Assembly (NCBI GenBank): GCA_964450755.1 | Contig: CAYVDJ010000061.1 | Coordinates: 1-32,499, forward strand | Length of the DNA: 32,499 nt | From: JAADDG01 sp964450755 | Lineage (GTDB): Bacteria > Campylobacterota > Campylobacteria > Campylobacterales > JAADDG01 | Direction of reading: 5' to 3' | In this document: piece by piece, positions 1 to 7,341 of the stretch | How positions within the stretch are numbered: position 1 is the first letter of the stretch | Layout of the letters: the number at the start of each line of letters is the position of its first letter | Notes under the pieces: model-generated | What the model was told of the DNA's origin: nothing | The model's input: only the letters and a program-made list of their open reading frames with translations | Database searches by the model: none | Made by a program: the position numbers and the translations under genes

Positions 1-291
1 ATACCACTCGATATAGCGATAAAAAGAGCAAGAAAATATGATGTTAAAGTCTATACCATAGGTATAGGCGGTAGAGGGGATTATAATCCATATCTTTTAA
101 AAGAGATAGCCAAAAAAACCGGAGGAGAGTTTTTTGAAGCCAATAGTGTAGCAAAACTAAAAGAGGTTTATGAAACTATAAATCGCCTTGAAAAGAGTGA
201 GATAAAAACTGATAAATATCTCAATAAAAGCTACTATTTTGGCTATCCGCTAAGTTTTGCCATCCTTTTATTGCTTGTTATATTTATATAA
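1..291 (+). CDS. batA: BatA-like VWA domain protein, C-terminal part (5' end outside window)
   Basis: The reading frame is open from base 1 and ends at TAA 289-291, giving 97 codons of the C-terminus. The visible part holds the last strand-helix units of a von Willebrand A fold (a VYTIGIGGRG-type strand), a charged linker, and one C-terminal membrane helix of about 15 hydrophobic residues ending in a short tail. The metal-binding DxSxS part would lie upstream. It precedes a second VWA protein, a TPR protein and a BatD protein, which is the standard batA-batB-batC-batD order. Bat proteins sit in the inner membrane with the VWA domain exposed. They were named for Bacteroides aerotolerance, but their molecular role is not settled. 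Only ten bases, containing AAGGAA, separate it from batB. The assignment to BatA rather than another VWA protein rests mainly on this context. Confidence 0.8.
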   Translation: MPLDIAIKRARKYDVKVYTIGIGGRGDYNPYLLKEIAKKTGGEFFEANSVAKLKEVYETINRLEKSEIKTDKYLNKSYYFGYPLSFAILLLLVIFI

Positions 292-301
292 GGAATAGAA
301 G

Positions 302-1267
302 ATGAGTTTTTTATATCCGATAGTTTTAGTTTTTGTTCCTCTATCACTTTTGCTTATTTATTTTATAAAAAAGTATAACTTTGATGAAAAAAGGTTTTCA
401 AAAAGAGTTTTAGCTCGTATAGCACCAAAAGGATTAAAAAAATTATCAAGTATAAAACAGATATTTTTAGTCTTAAGCATAACTTTTGCCTTTTTATCCC
501 TATCAAGACCATATATAAAGGGACAAGAGATAAAGGTAAATACCAAAAGTTATGAGATAGTAGTCGGTTTTGATATATCAAACTCTATGCTATGTAGTGA
601 TGTTTATCCTAATAGACTAAGCTTTGCAAAGCAAAAGTTTTATAACTTTTTGGAAGATTTAAAGGATGAAAAGGTTGCAATACTTGGCTTTAGTTCAAGA
701 GCCTTTTTGATAGCTCCTCCTACTGATGATTATGAAAGTTTGAAGTTTTTAGTAAAAAATATGCAAACAAACTATATCTTGCTAAAAGGAACCGATATAG
801 GAGAGTTTTTAAGAAGCGCAAACAATCTCTTTTCAAACAAAGATGCTAACAAAGCAGTTTTAATCTTTACTGACGGAGGAGATAAAAAGAGTTATAAGGA
901 TGATATAGAGTATGCGAAAAAACACCATATAAAAGTTTTTATCTATGCCATTGGAACTAAAAAAGGTGGAGTTATAAAAACTAATAGTGGCATTTTAAAA
1001 GATAAAAAAGGAGATATAGTTATAGTAAAACTAAATGAAAATATAAAAGAGTTGGCACTAAAAAGTAATGGTGCATATCTAAAATATTCACTAAAAAACA
1101 ATGACATAAAAGAATTGGTGGATGTTATAAGAAAAAGCTTTGAGAGTGAGTCAAAAAATAATATAAAAACTATAAAAAACAACCTTGAACTTTTTTGGTT
1201 ACCACTGCTTTTTTCAATCCTATCTTTCTTTTTATCCTCTTTTAGTTTACAAAGGAGCAAGTTATGA
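302..1267 (+). CDS. batB: BatB-like VWA domain membrane protein
   Basis: This 321-residue protein has two N-terminal membrane helices (about residues 5-22 and 53-69), a VWA domain (about 84-280) and a C-terminal membrane helix (297-314), the layout expected of BatA/BatB. The metal-ion-dependent adhesion site looks complete: D91-S93-S95 in GFDISNS, T164 in KGTD and D191 in FTDGGD. The domain should therefore bind a divalent cation and a partner protein. ATG 302 follows AAGGAA at a good distance, and the gene ends in an ATGA overlap with the TPR gene. In the family, Bat proteins usually work with a MoxR AAA ATPase encoded upstream, which would lie outside this window. Envelope stress or oxygen tolerance is the traditional role, but it is inferred here from family only. 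Confidence 0.9.
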   Translation: MSFLYPIVLVFVPLSLLLIYFIKKYNFDEKRFSKRVLARIAPKGLKKLSSIKQIFLVLSITFAFLSLSRPYIKGQEIKVNTKSYEIVVGFDISNSMLCSDVYPNRLSFAKQKFYNFLEDLKDEKVAILGFSSRAFLIAPPTDDYESLKFLVKNMQTNYILLKGTDIGEFLRSANNLFSNKDANKAVLIFTDGGDKKSYKDDIEYAKKHHIKVFIYAIGTKKGGVIKTNSGILKDKKGDIVIVKLNENIKELALKSNGAYLKYSLKNNDIKELVDVIRKSFESESKNNIKTIKNNLELFWLPLLFSILSFFLSSFSLQRSKL

Positions 1268-2010
1268 AAAAAGTTGTTTTTTTATTTTTGCCACTTTTTT
1301 TACAAGCTGGTATCTTAGACTTTTGGCATATAAAAGAGGCTGATAAGTTTTATAAAGCTAAAAAGTATGATAAAGCTATAAATGAATATAAAAAGTTAGA
1401 CTCTTTAGAAGCAAAGTATAACTTAGCTAACAGTTACTATAAAGCTAAAAAGTATGATGAAGCTATAAAACTATATAAACAGATAGATAAAGGCTCTTTA
1501 AAGTTTAAAGCTTTACATAATCTTGGAAACTCTTATGCACAAAGTGGAAAGATAGATGATGCTATAAAGGCATATGAAGAGGCTCTAAAGATAAAAGAGG
1601 ATAAAGATACAAGGTATAACTTAGAGCTTTTGAAAAAGAAGAAAAAAAAGCAAAATAAAAATAAACAAAACAAGAAACAAGATAAAAAGCAAAATCAACA
1701 AAAAAATAAAAATAGAAAAAAAGACAACAAAAACCAAAACTCTAAAAACTCTAAAAATAAAAACTCTAAAGATAAACAAAAGAGTAAAGATAAACAAAAA
1801 AGTAAAGATAAAAAAGATGAAAACAAAGATAAAATAAAGCAAAACAAAAACTCTAAACAAAACAAAAATGCTCAAAAAAGAAAACAAAAAGAGTTGAGCG
1901 ATATGCAAGAGGCAAAATATATCAAAATGCTTAACAAAAAGGGGATAAATACCCTACTTTTACCATTAGACAAAAAAGGAGAGAAACATTATGAAGAAAA
2001 TCCTTGGTAA
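1264..2010 (+). CDS. batC: BatC-like periplasmic TPR protein with a lysine-rich tail
   Basis: This 248-residue protein begins with a short signal peptide (hydrophobic residues 4-13, likely cleavage after LQA at 15). About three TPR helix pairs follow (roughly 22-115; the repeated KAKKYDxAIxxYK pattern is plain). Residues 124-210 are almost entirely Lys, Asn, Gln, Ser and Asp. The C-terminus (about 218-248) regains ordinary composition and ends in NPW. TPRs suggest a scaffold for the two VWA proteins on the periplasmic face. The lysine-rich segment is low complexity, with degenerate tandem copies such as SKDKQK. ATG 1264 has AAGGAG nine bases upstream and overlaps the batB stop. Its 3' end overlaps batD by 20 bases. 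The symbol is given by position and TPR content; no catalytic activity is expected. Confidence 0.85.
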   Translation: MKKVVFLFLPLFLQAGILDFWHIKEADKFYKAKKYDKAINEYKKLDSLEAKYNLANSYYKAKKYDEAIKLYKQIDKGSLKFKALHNLGNSYAQSGKIDDAIKAYEEALKIKEDKDTRYNLELLKKKKKKQNKNKQNKKQDKKQNQQKNKNRKKDNKNQNSKNSKNKNSKDKQKSKDKQKSKDKKDENKDKIKQNKNSKQNKNAQKRKQKELSDMQEAKYIKMLNKKGINTLLLPLDKKGEKHYEENPW

Positions 2011-3481
2011 CTTTATTATTTTAATCATAACTACATCAACACTATTTGCAAAAGTGGCTTTAAAAGTTGATAAGTTAGGCTTTTATAAAACTGATAGTGT
2101 AAATATAACCATAGAAGCAACAGGAGATAAGATAGAGTTTCCAAATATAAGCTCGATAGGAGGATATAACATAGTAGGAGTTGCAAACTCCTCTCAAACC
2201 ACCATCATAAACTCTAAAGTATCTCATACAAAAAGTAAAACCTACACCATATATCCTCAAAAAAGCTTTACCATAGAGCCTATGAGGGTTATAGTGGATG
2301 GTAAAGAGGAATGGACACCTAAAAAAGAGGTAAAACTCTTAAAGCCAAGTCAAAAAGTAAAAAAGGGTGGAGATTTTATCTTTGAGTTAAAAGCTAATAA
2401 AACTCACTTAAAAGTGGGAGAAAGCACCACTTTAAAACTGATATTAAAGAAAAAAGCAGAAGTTAGGGCAGATAAAATACTCATAGGAGAGTTTAAAAAC
2501 TCAAACTTTTGGATAAAAAAACTAGGAGATTATAACCACTATATAGATGGAGAATATGAAGTTTATGTTTATGAGTATCAAATAACCCCTCAAAAAGCTG
2601 GAAATTTTATCATAGATCCGGTTCAAGCAAATATAGGAATACTAACTCAAGATAGGATAGGAGGCTTTAACGACCCATTTTTTGATCAATTTTTTCAAAC
2701 TATGAAGTATAAAAAACTTTTTTCAAACTCGCTAAGCTTTAAGGTCGATCCTCTTCCTCAAAATGTAGAAGTTTTTGGAGAGTTTGAGATATTTACCTCA
2801 GTTGATAAGAAAGAGGTTGAAGCAAACAAACCGGTAAATCTAACCATAAAAATCCTTGGAGAGGGAAATGTCGAAGATATAAAAAAGTTTTCGCTAAATA
2901 TCCCTGAAGCTGTTATTTACTCAGATGATCCAAAAACCAAAAGCTATGTTAAAAATGGTAAAACTTATGGAGAGTTTTTGCAAAAAATAGCAATCATAGC
3001 AGACAAAAACTACACCATCCCATCTATAGAATTTAAATATTTTGATAAGACAAAAAATAAAGTTATAACTAAAAAAACAAAACCAATCTCCATAAAGGTA
3101 AAAGGTGAAGCAAAAGTAGGCAAAACTCCAAAGATAGTAACAGCTACAAAAACCCCAGTTAGAAAGGAAAAGGAAAAAATAGTTATAGAAAAAGAAGATA
3201 GTTATATAAAATATATCTACTTGGTAGTGGGAGTTATCTTAGGAAGTTTATTAACATTTGCATCTTTTAAACTAAGACTAACAAAAAAAGAGCCAACTCC
3301 TTTACAAAAGAGGATAAGAAAAGCTAAAAGCGATAAAGAGTTGTATGATATACTTCTTCCATTTGCAACAGATGAAAAGATAAAAAAAATACTTGAAAGA
3401 TTAGAGGCAAATATATATAAGGGTAAAAAAAATAAGATAGATAAAGAAAGTATAGTTATAAATCTAGAAACTACAAAATAG
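1991..3481 (+). CDS. batD: BatD-like protein (oxygen-tolerance/BatD family)
   Basis: This 496-residue protein has an N-terminal signal peptide (residues 1-20, cleavage after LFA). A long, beta-rich periplasmic region with repeated immunoglobulin-like segments follows (for example VGESTTLKLIL and ANKPVNLTIKILG, typical of BatD). One membrane helix lies near 403-428 and a basic cytoplasmic tail of about 65 residues closes the chain. The start ATG 1991 has AAAAGGAG upstream and lies inside the end of batC, so the two are probably translationally coupled. It is the last gene of the Bat operon here. BatD is thought to join the membrane-anchored BatA/BatB VWA proteins in an envelope complex. No enzymatic motif is visible. 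No clear Rho-independent terminator follows the TAG stop. Confidence 0.88.
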   Translation: MKKILGNFIILIITTSTLFAKVALKVDKLGFYKTDSVNITIEATGDKIEFPNISSIGGYNIVGVANSSQTTIINSKVSHTKSKTYTIYPQKSFTIEPMRVIVDGKEEWTPKKEVKLLKPSQKVKKGGDFIFELKANKTHLKVGESTTLKLILKKKAEVRADKILIGEFKNSNFWIKKLGDYNHYIDGEYEVYVYEYQITPQKAGNFIIDPVQANIGILTQDRIGGFNDPFFDQFFQTMKYKKLFSNSLSFKVDPLPQNVEVFGEFEIFTSVDKKEVEANKPVNLTIKILGEGNVEDIKKFSLNIPEAVIYSDDPKTKSYVKNGKTYGEFLQKIAIIADKNYTIPSIEFKYFDKTKNKVITKKTKPISIKVKGEAKVGKTPKIVTATKTPVRKEKEKIVIEKEDSYIKYIYLVVGVILGSLLTFASFKLRLTKKEPTPLQKRIRKAKSDKELYDILLPFATDEKIKKILERLEANIYKGKKNKIDKESIVINLETTK

Positions 3482-3508
3482 TATCAGAGAATGGATACAG
3501 GATAACAA

Positions 3509-3693
3509 TGTTCGCAATTTCATCTGAAAACTCTTTTGAAATCTAAAAATTTCAAAAAATAAAATAATACCAAGCAGATTGATATAGTTTACATTTGATT
3601 TATCCTTTATCATTCTTGGTTTAGGAAAGTGAGATATAAAGTAGGAAATAAATGGTATAAAACCAACTTGAGGAGAAAAAGAGATTGCGAACA
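3509..3693. repeat. 185-bp segment bounded by a perfect 10-bp inverted repeat
   Basis: TGTTCGCAAT at 3509-3518 is exactly reversed as ATTGCGAACA at 3684-3693. The enclosed sequence has no convincing gene. The arrangement resembles the ends of a small non-autonomous mobile element (MITE), but no target-site duplication is visible next to the arms. The second arm starts a weak minus-strand TTG frame and the first arm lies near its end. A chance match of 10 bases in a gap this size is unlikely but possible. Confidence 0.35.
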
Positions 3694-3769
3694 AAACTTA
3701 ACATTATCGGATAGTTCACAGTATCTATTTGGTTGCAAATGATGCAATAAAAATAGTCAAATAGTCAGG

Positions 3770-3798
3770 AAAAATAAAATACCTTTATGGCTTTTTAT
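3770..3798 (-). terminator. Candidate terminator of the ileS operon
   Basis: Read on the minus strand, just past the TAG at 3800, the RNA can form a ten-pair stem (3789-3798 with 3774-3783). It has six A-U pairs, one mismatch, one G-U pair and two G-C pairs closing a five-base loop, followed by UUUU and CC. Position and shape fit a weak intrinsic terminator for ileS and the small downstream gene. The low GC of the stem keeps confidence moderate. Confidence 0.4.
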
Positions 3799-3799
3799 A

Positions 3800-3910
3800 C
3801 TAAGTTGCCTTTTTCTTTACCAAAATAATAACGATAGCAGTGAAAACTAAAATCACTGCTATCGTTTCAAATACAAACTCAAGTTCTACAGGTTTACTAA
3901 AATCAACCAT
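3800..3910 (-). CDS. 36-residue single-span membrane protein downstream of ileS
   Basis: This small gene begins at ATG 3910, overlapping the last eight bases of ileS (ATGGTTGA), and ends at TAG 3800-3802. The peptide starts MVDFSKPVELEF, continues as one hydrophobic helix of about 18 residues (around 14-31, rich in Ile, Val and Ala) and ends KKKAT. This is a classic single-span mini-protein with a positively charged end. AAGAAG lies about six bases upstream of the ATG. The overlap implies coupling to ileS translation. I recall that some Campylobacter genomes carry a tiny membrane-protein gene directly after ileS, which supports its reality, but no function is known to me. Its coding sequence contains a perfect 14-bp inverted repeat. 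Confidence 0.6.
   Translation of the reverse strand: MVDFSKPVELEFVFETIAVILVFTAIVIILVKKKAT
3830..3866. repeat. Perfect 14-bp inverted repeat inside the small membrane-protein gene
   Basis: Bases 3830-3843 (AACGATAGCAGTGA) are exactly complementary to 3853-3866, with a nine-base loop. In the minus-strand gene it spans the membrane-helix codons, so the peptide reads as a near mirror (TIAVI, LVF, TAIV). The RNA stem would be strong for such AT-rich DNA. On the minus strand it is followed by ATTATTTTGG, weakly U-rich. It could act as an attenuator or 3'-end stabiliser for the ileS transcript. Confidence 0.7.
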
Positions 3911-6647
3911 CTATAACTTCTTGACATCTTTTACAAAGTGAATCTTCATCTTTGCTTCTTTGTTTCCAACATCTAGGACACTTAGCCCTTGATGCTTTTA
4001 GGATTTTAAAACTATCTCCACCAACTTCAAAAACTCCAAGCTCTCCATCTTCATCGTGGTGGATAACTTTACTTACCACAAACCAATCTTCTTTGTCTTG
4101 TGAATCAAGTGAGTGAACTCTTTTTGAAGTTGTTTGAAGAACAAGTTCAAGTGTTGTTTTTATGATTTTATCTTTTTTCAAGCTATCAACTTTTTCAAAA
4201 AACTTCTCTCTAGCTTCTATCATATACTTTTCATCAAAACTACTCTCTACCTTTTGAAGTGGAGTATATACGATATCAAAAACATCTTCACCCTCCCCTT
4301 TTATAACTTTTGGAGCATACTCAAGCACTTCATCAACTGTGTAGGTTAAAACAGGAGCTAAAAGGGCCAAAAGTCCTCTTGTTATCAAAGCCATAGCACT
4401 TTGAGCTGATCTTCTTTTCATATCATTTTGTTTGTTACAATAGAGTCTATCTTTTGATATATCCATATGGATTCCACTTAATTCAACTGTGATGAAGTAG
4501 TTTAGTTTTGACAGCCCTTTTTGAAACTCAAAATCGTTAAAATCCTTTATAATCTCTTCAAAAACATTACCAGCTTTACTTAGTATCCATCTATCTATTT
4601 CACCCATCTTTTCAACTTCAACTATTTTTTCTAAGTCTGAAACATTTGCTAATAAAAATCTTAAAGTATTTCTTATCTTTCTATACTGCTCTGATATCTG
4701 TTTTAGTATATCATCACTGATTTTTAAGTCATTTTTATAATCACTCATAGCAACCCAAAGTCTAACTATCTCAGTTCCATACTTTTTAGAAACTTTTAGT
4801 GGTGCTATAACATTTCCTTTAGATTTACTCATCTTTTCACCTTTACTATCAACAGTAAAACCGTGAGTTAAGATCTTTTTATATGGAGAGTGTTCATTTA
4901 CCGCTGTGCTTATAAGTAGTGAACTTTGAAACCAACCACGGTGCTGATCACTTCCCTCTAAATATAGATTTGCTGGATAATCTCCTGCATCATACTCATC
5001 TTCGTTTTGTAAAACGGCATTCCAAGTTGAACCGCTATCAAACCAAACATCAAGTATATCCATAACTTTTTCTAAGTTGTCCGGGTTATATTTTGAATTT
5101 GTTGGAAGCAATTCTTTTATCTCTTTTGCCCACCAAGCATCAGCTCCTTCTTTTTTAAATATCTCTACCAAATTATCAAGAACATCTTCATCAAAGATAA
5201 CCTCTTTAGTTGTCTTATCTCTAAAAAATGCGATAGGCACACCCCAATCTCTTTGTCTTGAGATACACCAGTCAGGTCTGTTTTCTATCATCGAAACAAT
5301 ACGATTTTTTCCAACTTCCGGATAAAATCTAACTGAGTTTAACTCATCTAAAGCCTTTTTTCTTAAGCAGTTTTCATCATCCATCACTATAAACCATTGC
5401 TTTGTAGCTCTATAGATAACTGGTTTATGAGTTCTCCAACAAAATGGATACGAGTGTTTTAACTTTGATGAGTGAAGTAAAGCATCTCCTAAAAGTTCTA
5501 AAATCTTTTCATTTGCTCTAAAAATATGCTCCCCAACAAATTTATCCGGATTTGGAAGAAGTCCTTCTCTAACAACAGTTTCATCATATAAACCACTATC
5601 ATCAACAGGCATAATAACTTCTAAACCATACTTTAGTCCAACTTTGTAGTCATCCTCTCCATGTCCTGGAGCAGTGTGAACACAACCTGTTCCACCATCC
5701 ATAGTTACATGCTCTCCTAGCATCAAAAGAGATTTTCTACCATTTAAAGGGTTTATCGCATAAGTATTTTCTAAGATAGATGCTTTAAAAGTTTTAACTA
5801 TTTTTCCTTTTATAACCTCATCTTTTACCAAAGAATAATGCAATGCTTTTGCAACTATATAACCATCACTTGTCTTTACATACTCCTCTTGAGGGTTAAA
5901 ACTTATACCCATATTTGCAGGAAGTGTCCAAGGAGTCGTAGTCCAAATAACTACTTTTGCATCCTCTCCTAAAGCCTCTTTTGCATCACTGTCAAGTTCA
6001 AATGCTACATATATGGAAAAGTCCTCTTTATCCTCATACTCAACTTCAGCTTCAGCTAAAGCAGTTTTTGCAGCCCACGACCAGTAAACAGGTTTACTTC
6101 TTTCAACCAATAGTCCTTTTTTAGCTATATCACAAAGTGTTTTATAGATATCAGCTTCAAAAGCAAACTTCATAGTTAGATAAGGATTTTCCCAATCTGC
6201 TACTACTCCTAAAGATTTAAACTCATCACTTTGAACCTTTACAAACTTAGATGCATGTTCACGACAAAGCTCTCTTATCTTTGTCTTTTCTAACTGCTCT
6301 TTTTTTCCAGTTCCTAACTTTTTTTCAACTTGTTGTTCAATAGGGAGTCCATGACAATCCCATCCCGGAGTAAATCTTATAGATTGTCCTTGAAAATACT
6401 TTGACTTAACAACTATATCTTTTAAGATTTTATTTAATGCATGTCCTATATGTATATGTCCGTTTGCATAGGGTGGTCCATCGTGAAGAGTAAAACTTTG
6501 TTTTGAATTTTTTCTTTTTGATACCATCTTCTTATATACATCTTTTTTCTCAAACCACTCTTTGTATCTTTTAGGCTCATTTTGCGGAAGATTTCCTCTC
6601 ATAGGAAAGTTGGTTTTTGGAAGTAGTAAACTATCTTTATAATCCAT
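3903..6647 (-). CDS. ileS: Isoleucyl-tRNA synthetase
   Basis: This 914-residue class I aminoacyl-tRNA synthetase charges tRNA-Ile with isoleucine in the cytoplasm. The N-terminal GPPYANGHIHIGH block (residues 57-69) holds the HIGH signature, and EKMSKSKGN near residue 605 is the KMSKS loop. Between them lies the large editing (CP1) domain, with the conserved WTTTPWTLPAN and GTGCVHTAPGHGEDD segments. The C-terminus carries a four-cysteine zinc site (CPRC near 886 and CKRC near 905), typical of bacterial IleS. Length matches the family. ATG 6647 begins the expected MDYKDSLLLP block and has GGAG upstream. It is divergent from pncC and is followed by an overlapping mini-membrane gene. Codon use is more AT-rich than genes to the right of the tRNA cluster. 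Confidence 0.98.
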   Translation of the reverse strand: MDYKDSLLLPKTNFPMRGNLPQNEPKRYKEWFEKKDVYKKMVSKRKNSKQSFTLHDGPPYANGHIHIGHALNKILKDIVVKSKYFQGQSIRFTPGWDCHGLPIEQQVEKKLGTGKKEQLEKTKIRELCREHASKFVKVQSDEFKSLGVVADWENPYLTMKFAFEADIYKTLCDIAKKGLLVERSKPVYWSWAAKTALAEAEVEYEDKEDFSIYVAFELDSDAKEALGEDAKVVIWTTTPWTLPANMGISFNPQEEYVKTSDGYIVAKALHYSLVKDEVIKGKIVKTFKASILENTYAINPLNGRKSLLMLGEHVTMDGGTGCVHTAPGHGEDDYKVGLKYGLEVIMPVDDSGLYDETVVREGLLPNPDKFVGEHIFRANEKILELLGDALLHSSKLKHSYPFCWRTHKPVIYRATKQWFIVMDDENCLRKKALDELNSVRFYPEVGKNRIVSMIENRPDWCISRQRDWGVPIAFFRDKTTKEVIFDEDVLDNLVEIFKKEGADAWWAKEIKELLPTNSKYNPDNLEKVMDILDVWFDSGSTWNAVLQNEDEYDAGDYPANLYLEGSDQHRGWFQSSLLISTAVNEHSPYKKILTHGFTVDSKGEKMSKSKGNVIAPLKVSKKYGTEIVRLWVAMSDYKNDLKISDDILKQISEQYRKIRNTLRFLLANVSDLEKIVEVEKMGEIDRWILSKAGNVFEEIIKDFNDFEFQKGLSKLNYFITVELSGIHMDISKDRLYCNKQNDMKRRSAQSAMALITRGLLALLAPVLTYTVDEVLEYAPKVIKGEGEDVFDIVYTPLQKVESSFDEKYMIEAREKFFEKVDSLKKDKIIKTTLELVLQTTSKRVHSLDSQDKEDWFVVSKVIHHDEDGELGVFEVGGDSFKILKASRAKCPRCWKQRSKDEDSLCKRCQEVIDG

Positions 6648-6680
6648 TTTGCATTTGCTCCAAACTTTAAAATTTTCGCG

Positions 6681-6709
6681 ATTTTATCGAAATATGGTTA
6701 AAATAACAA
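6681..6709 (-). promoter_or_regulatory. Candidate sigma-70 promoter for ileS
   Basis: Read on the minus strand, TTGTTA (6709-6704) and TAAAAT (6686-6681) are separated by exactly 17 bases. This matches the -35 element in 4 of 6 and the -10 element in 5 of 6 positions. The predicted start of transcription leaves a leader of roughly 25-30 bases before ATG 6647. The same AT-rich stretch must also serve the divergent pncC side. Confidence 0.45.
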
Positions 6710-6712
6710 AAT

Positions 6713-6796
6713 AAGTAGGAAGTAGGAATTAGGAAGTAGGAATTAGGAAGTAGGAATTAGGAAGTAGGAAGTAAGAAGTAGGAATTAGGAAGTAGG
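6713..6796 (+). repeat. Twelve tandem heptanucleotide repeats upstream of pncC
   Basis: Twelve uninterrupted 7-base units run from 6713 to 6796: seven AAGTAGG, four AATTAGG and one AAGTAAG, mostly alternating. They give eleven AGGA motifs at unit junctions. The last unit runs into AGGAGG (6794-6799), the ribosome site of the gene starting at 6804. The array is non-coding, lying between divergent ileS and pncC. Such heptads can change copy number by slippage. Here that would alter promoter-to-start distance and the number of Shine-Dalgarno-like or CsrA-like (GGA) sites in the leader. Confidence 0.95.
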
Positions 6797-6803
6797 AGGT
6801 TAT

Positions 6804-7265
6804 ATGAATAGTGAACAGATTATAAAAGAGTTGATAGATAAAAATATTTCCATAACTACAGCGGAGAGTTGCACAGGAGGTAGGGTGGCATCAGAGATAA
6901 CAAAGTATGCAGGAGTTTCGTCTATATATCCTGGAAGTGTAGTTAGTTATTCAAATGAGATAAAGCAAAAAGTTTTAAATGTTCATAAATCCACACTAAA
7001 AAACTTTGGTGCGGTAAGTAGGGAGTGTGTTAAAGAGATGCTTGATGGAGTAATGGAGCTAATGGGAGCTGATATATCTGTTGCTATAAGTGGGATAGCA
7101 GGACCAACAGGAGGGACAAAAGAGAAACCAGTCGGTTTAGTTTATATAGGAGTAAAATATAAAGATAAACTTTTTATAGAGAAAAATATCTTTGATGGAG
7201 ATAGAAATGAAGTTCAAGAAAGGGCTAAAAATAGAGCTTTTGAGATGGTAGAAAAAATAATTTGA
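6804..7265 (+). CDS. pncC: Nicotinamide-nucleotide amidase (PncC/CinA C-terminal domain)
   Basis: This 153-residue protein is a stand-alone CinA C-terminal domain. The diagnostic AESCTGG motif is at residues 20-26 (the serine is the expected nucleophile). GSVVSYSNEIKQ and the glycine-rich GIAGPTGGTKEKPVGLV segment follow, all as in the family. Members remove the amide from nicotinamide mononucleotide, feeding NMN back into NAD synthesis, in the cytoplasm. The length is normal for a one-domain form; the N-terminal CinA (MoaB-like) domain is absent. ATG 6804 is preceded by AGGAGG, itself the end of a heptad repeat array, which is an unusual leader. It is followed at once by the promoter of the tRNA cluster and has no visible terminator of its own. 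Confidence 0.92.
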   Translation: MNSEQIIKELIDKNISITTAESCTGGRVASEITKYAGVSSIYPGSVVSYSNEIKQKVLNVHKSTLKNFGAVSRECVKEMLDGVMELMGADISVAISGIAGPTGGTKEKPVGLVYIGVKYKDKLFIEKNIFDGDRNEVQERAKNRAFEMVEKII

Positions 7266-7284
7266 AAAATTTTTCAAAAAAAGC

Positions 7285-7313
7285 TTGACAAGTAAGATTT
7301 TTTTTTATATAAT
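7285..7313 (+). promoter_or_regulatory. Consensus sigma-70 promoter of the tRNA operon
   Basis: TTGACA at 7285-7290 and TATAAT at 7308-7313 are both perfect hexamers with an ideal 17-base spacer that is largely poly-T. Transcription should begin near 7320, about 22 bases before tRNA-Lys. Two copies of CTTGNCAAG flank the -10 element, at 7284-7292 (containing the -35) and 7323-7331. This is the strongest promoter visible in the window, as suits stable RNA. Confidence 0.9.
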
Positions 7314-7341
7314 TCCAGCTCACTTGTCAAGCACAAAGTAA

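Larger units (their letters stand above)
3482..3799. other. Convergent intergenic region with little coding signal
   Basis: About 320 bases lie between the batD stop and the end of the small membrane-protein gene on the other strand. It is very AT-rich. It holds a 10-bp inverted-repeat pair (3509-3518 and 3684-3693), a weak AT hairpin at 3534-3557 and a terminator-like hairpin at 3774-3798. A 76-codon reading frame on the minus strand, from a TTG at 3694, has no clear ribosome site and no recognisable family, so it is not called as a gene. The region may be a decayed remnant or simply a spacer. Confidence 0.6.

Noticed and set aside
1621..1908. Leucine/phenylalanine-rich minus-strand frame opposite batC
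   Set aside because: It is the mirror of AAA/AAC codons in the lysine-rich tract and has no independent signal.
3464..3694. A 76-codon minus-strand frame in the gap after batD
   Set aside because: It begins with TTG and no convincing ribosome site, has no family resemblance and ends inside batD. Treated as spacer or remnant.
7261..7278. TTTGAAA/TTTCAAA dyad after pncC as a terminator
   Set aside because: The stem has only one G-C pair and is followed by A, not U, on the coding strand.
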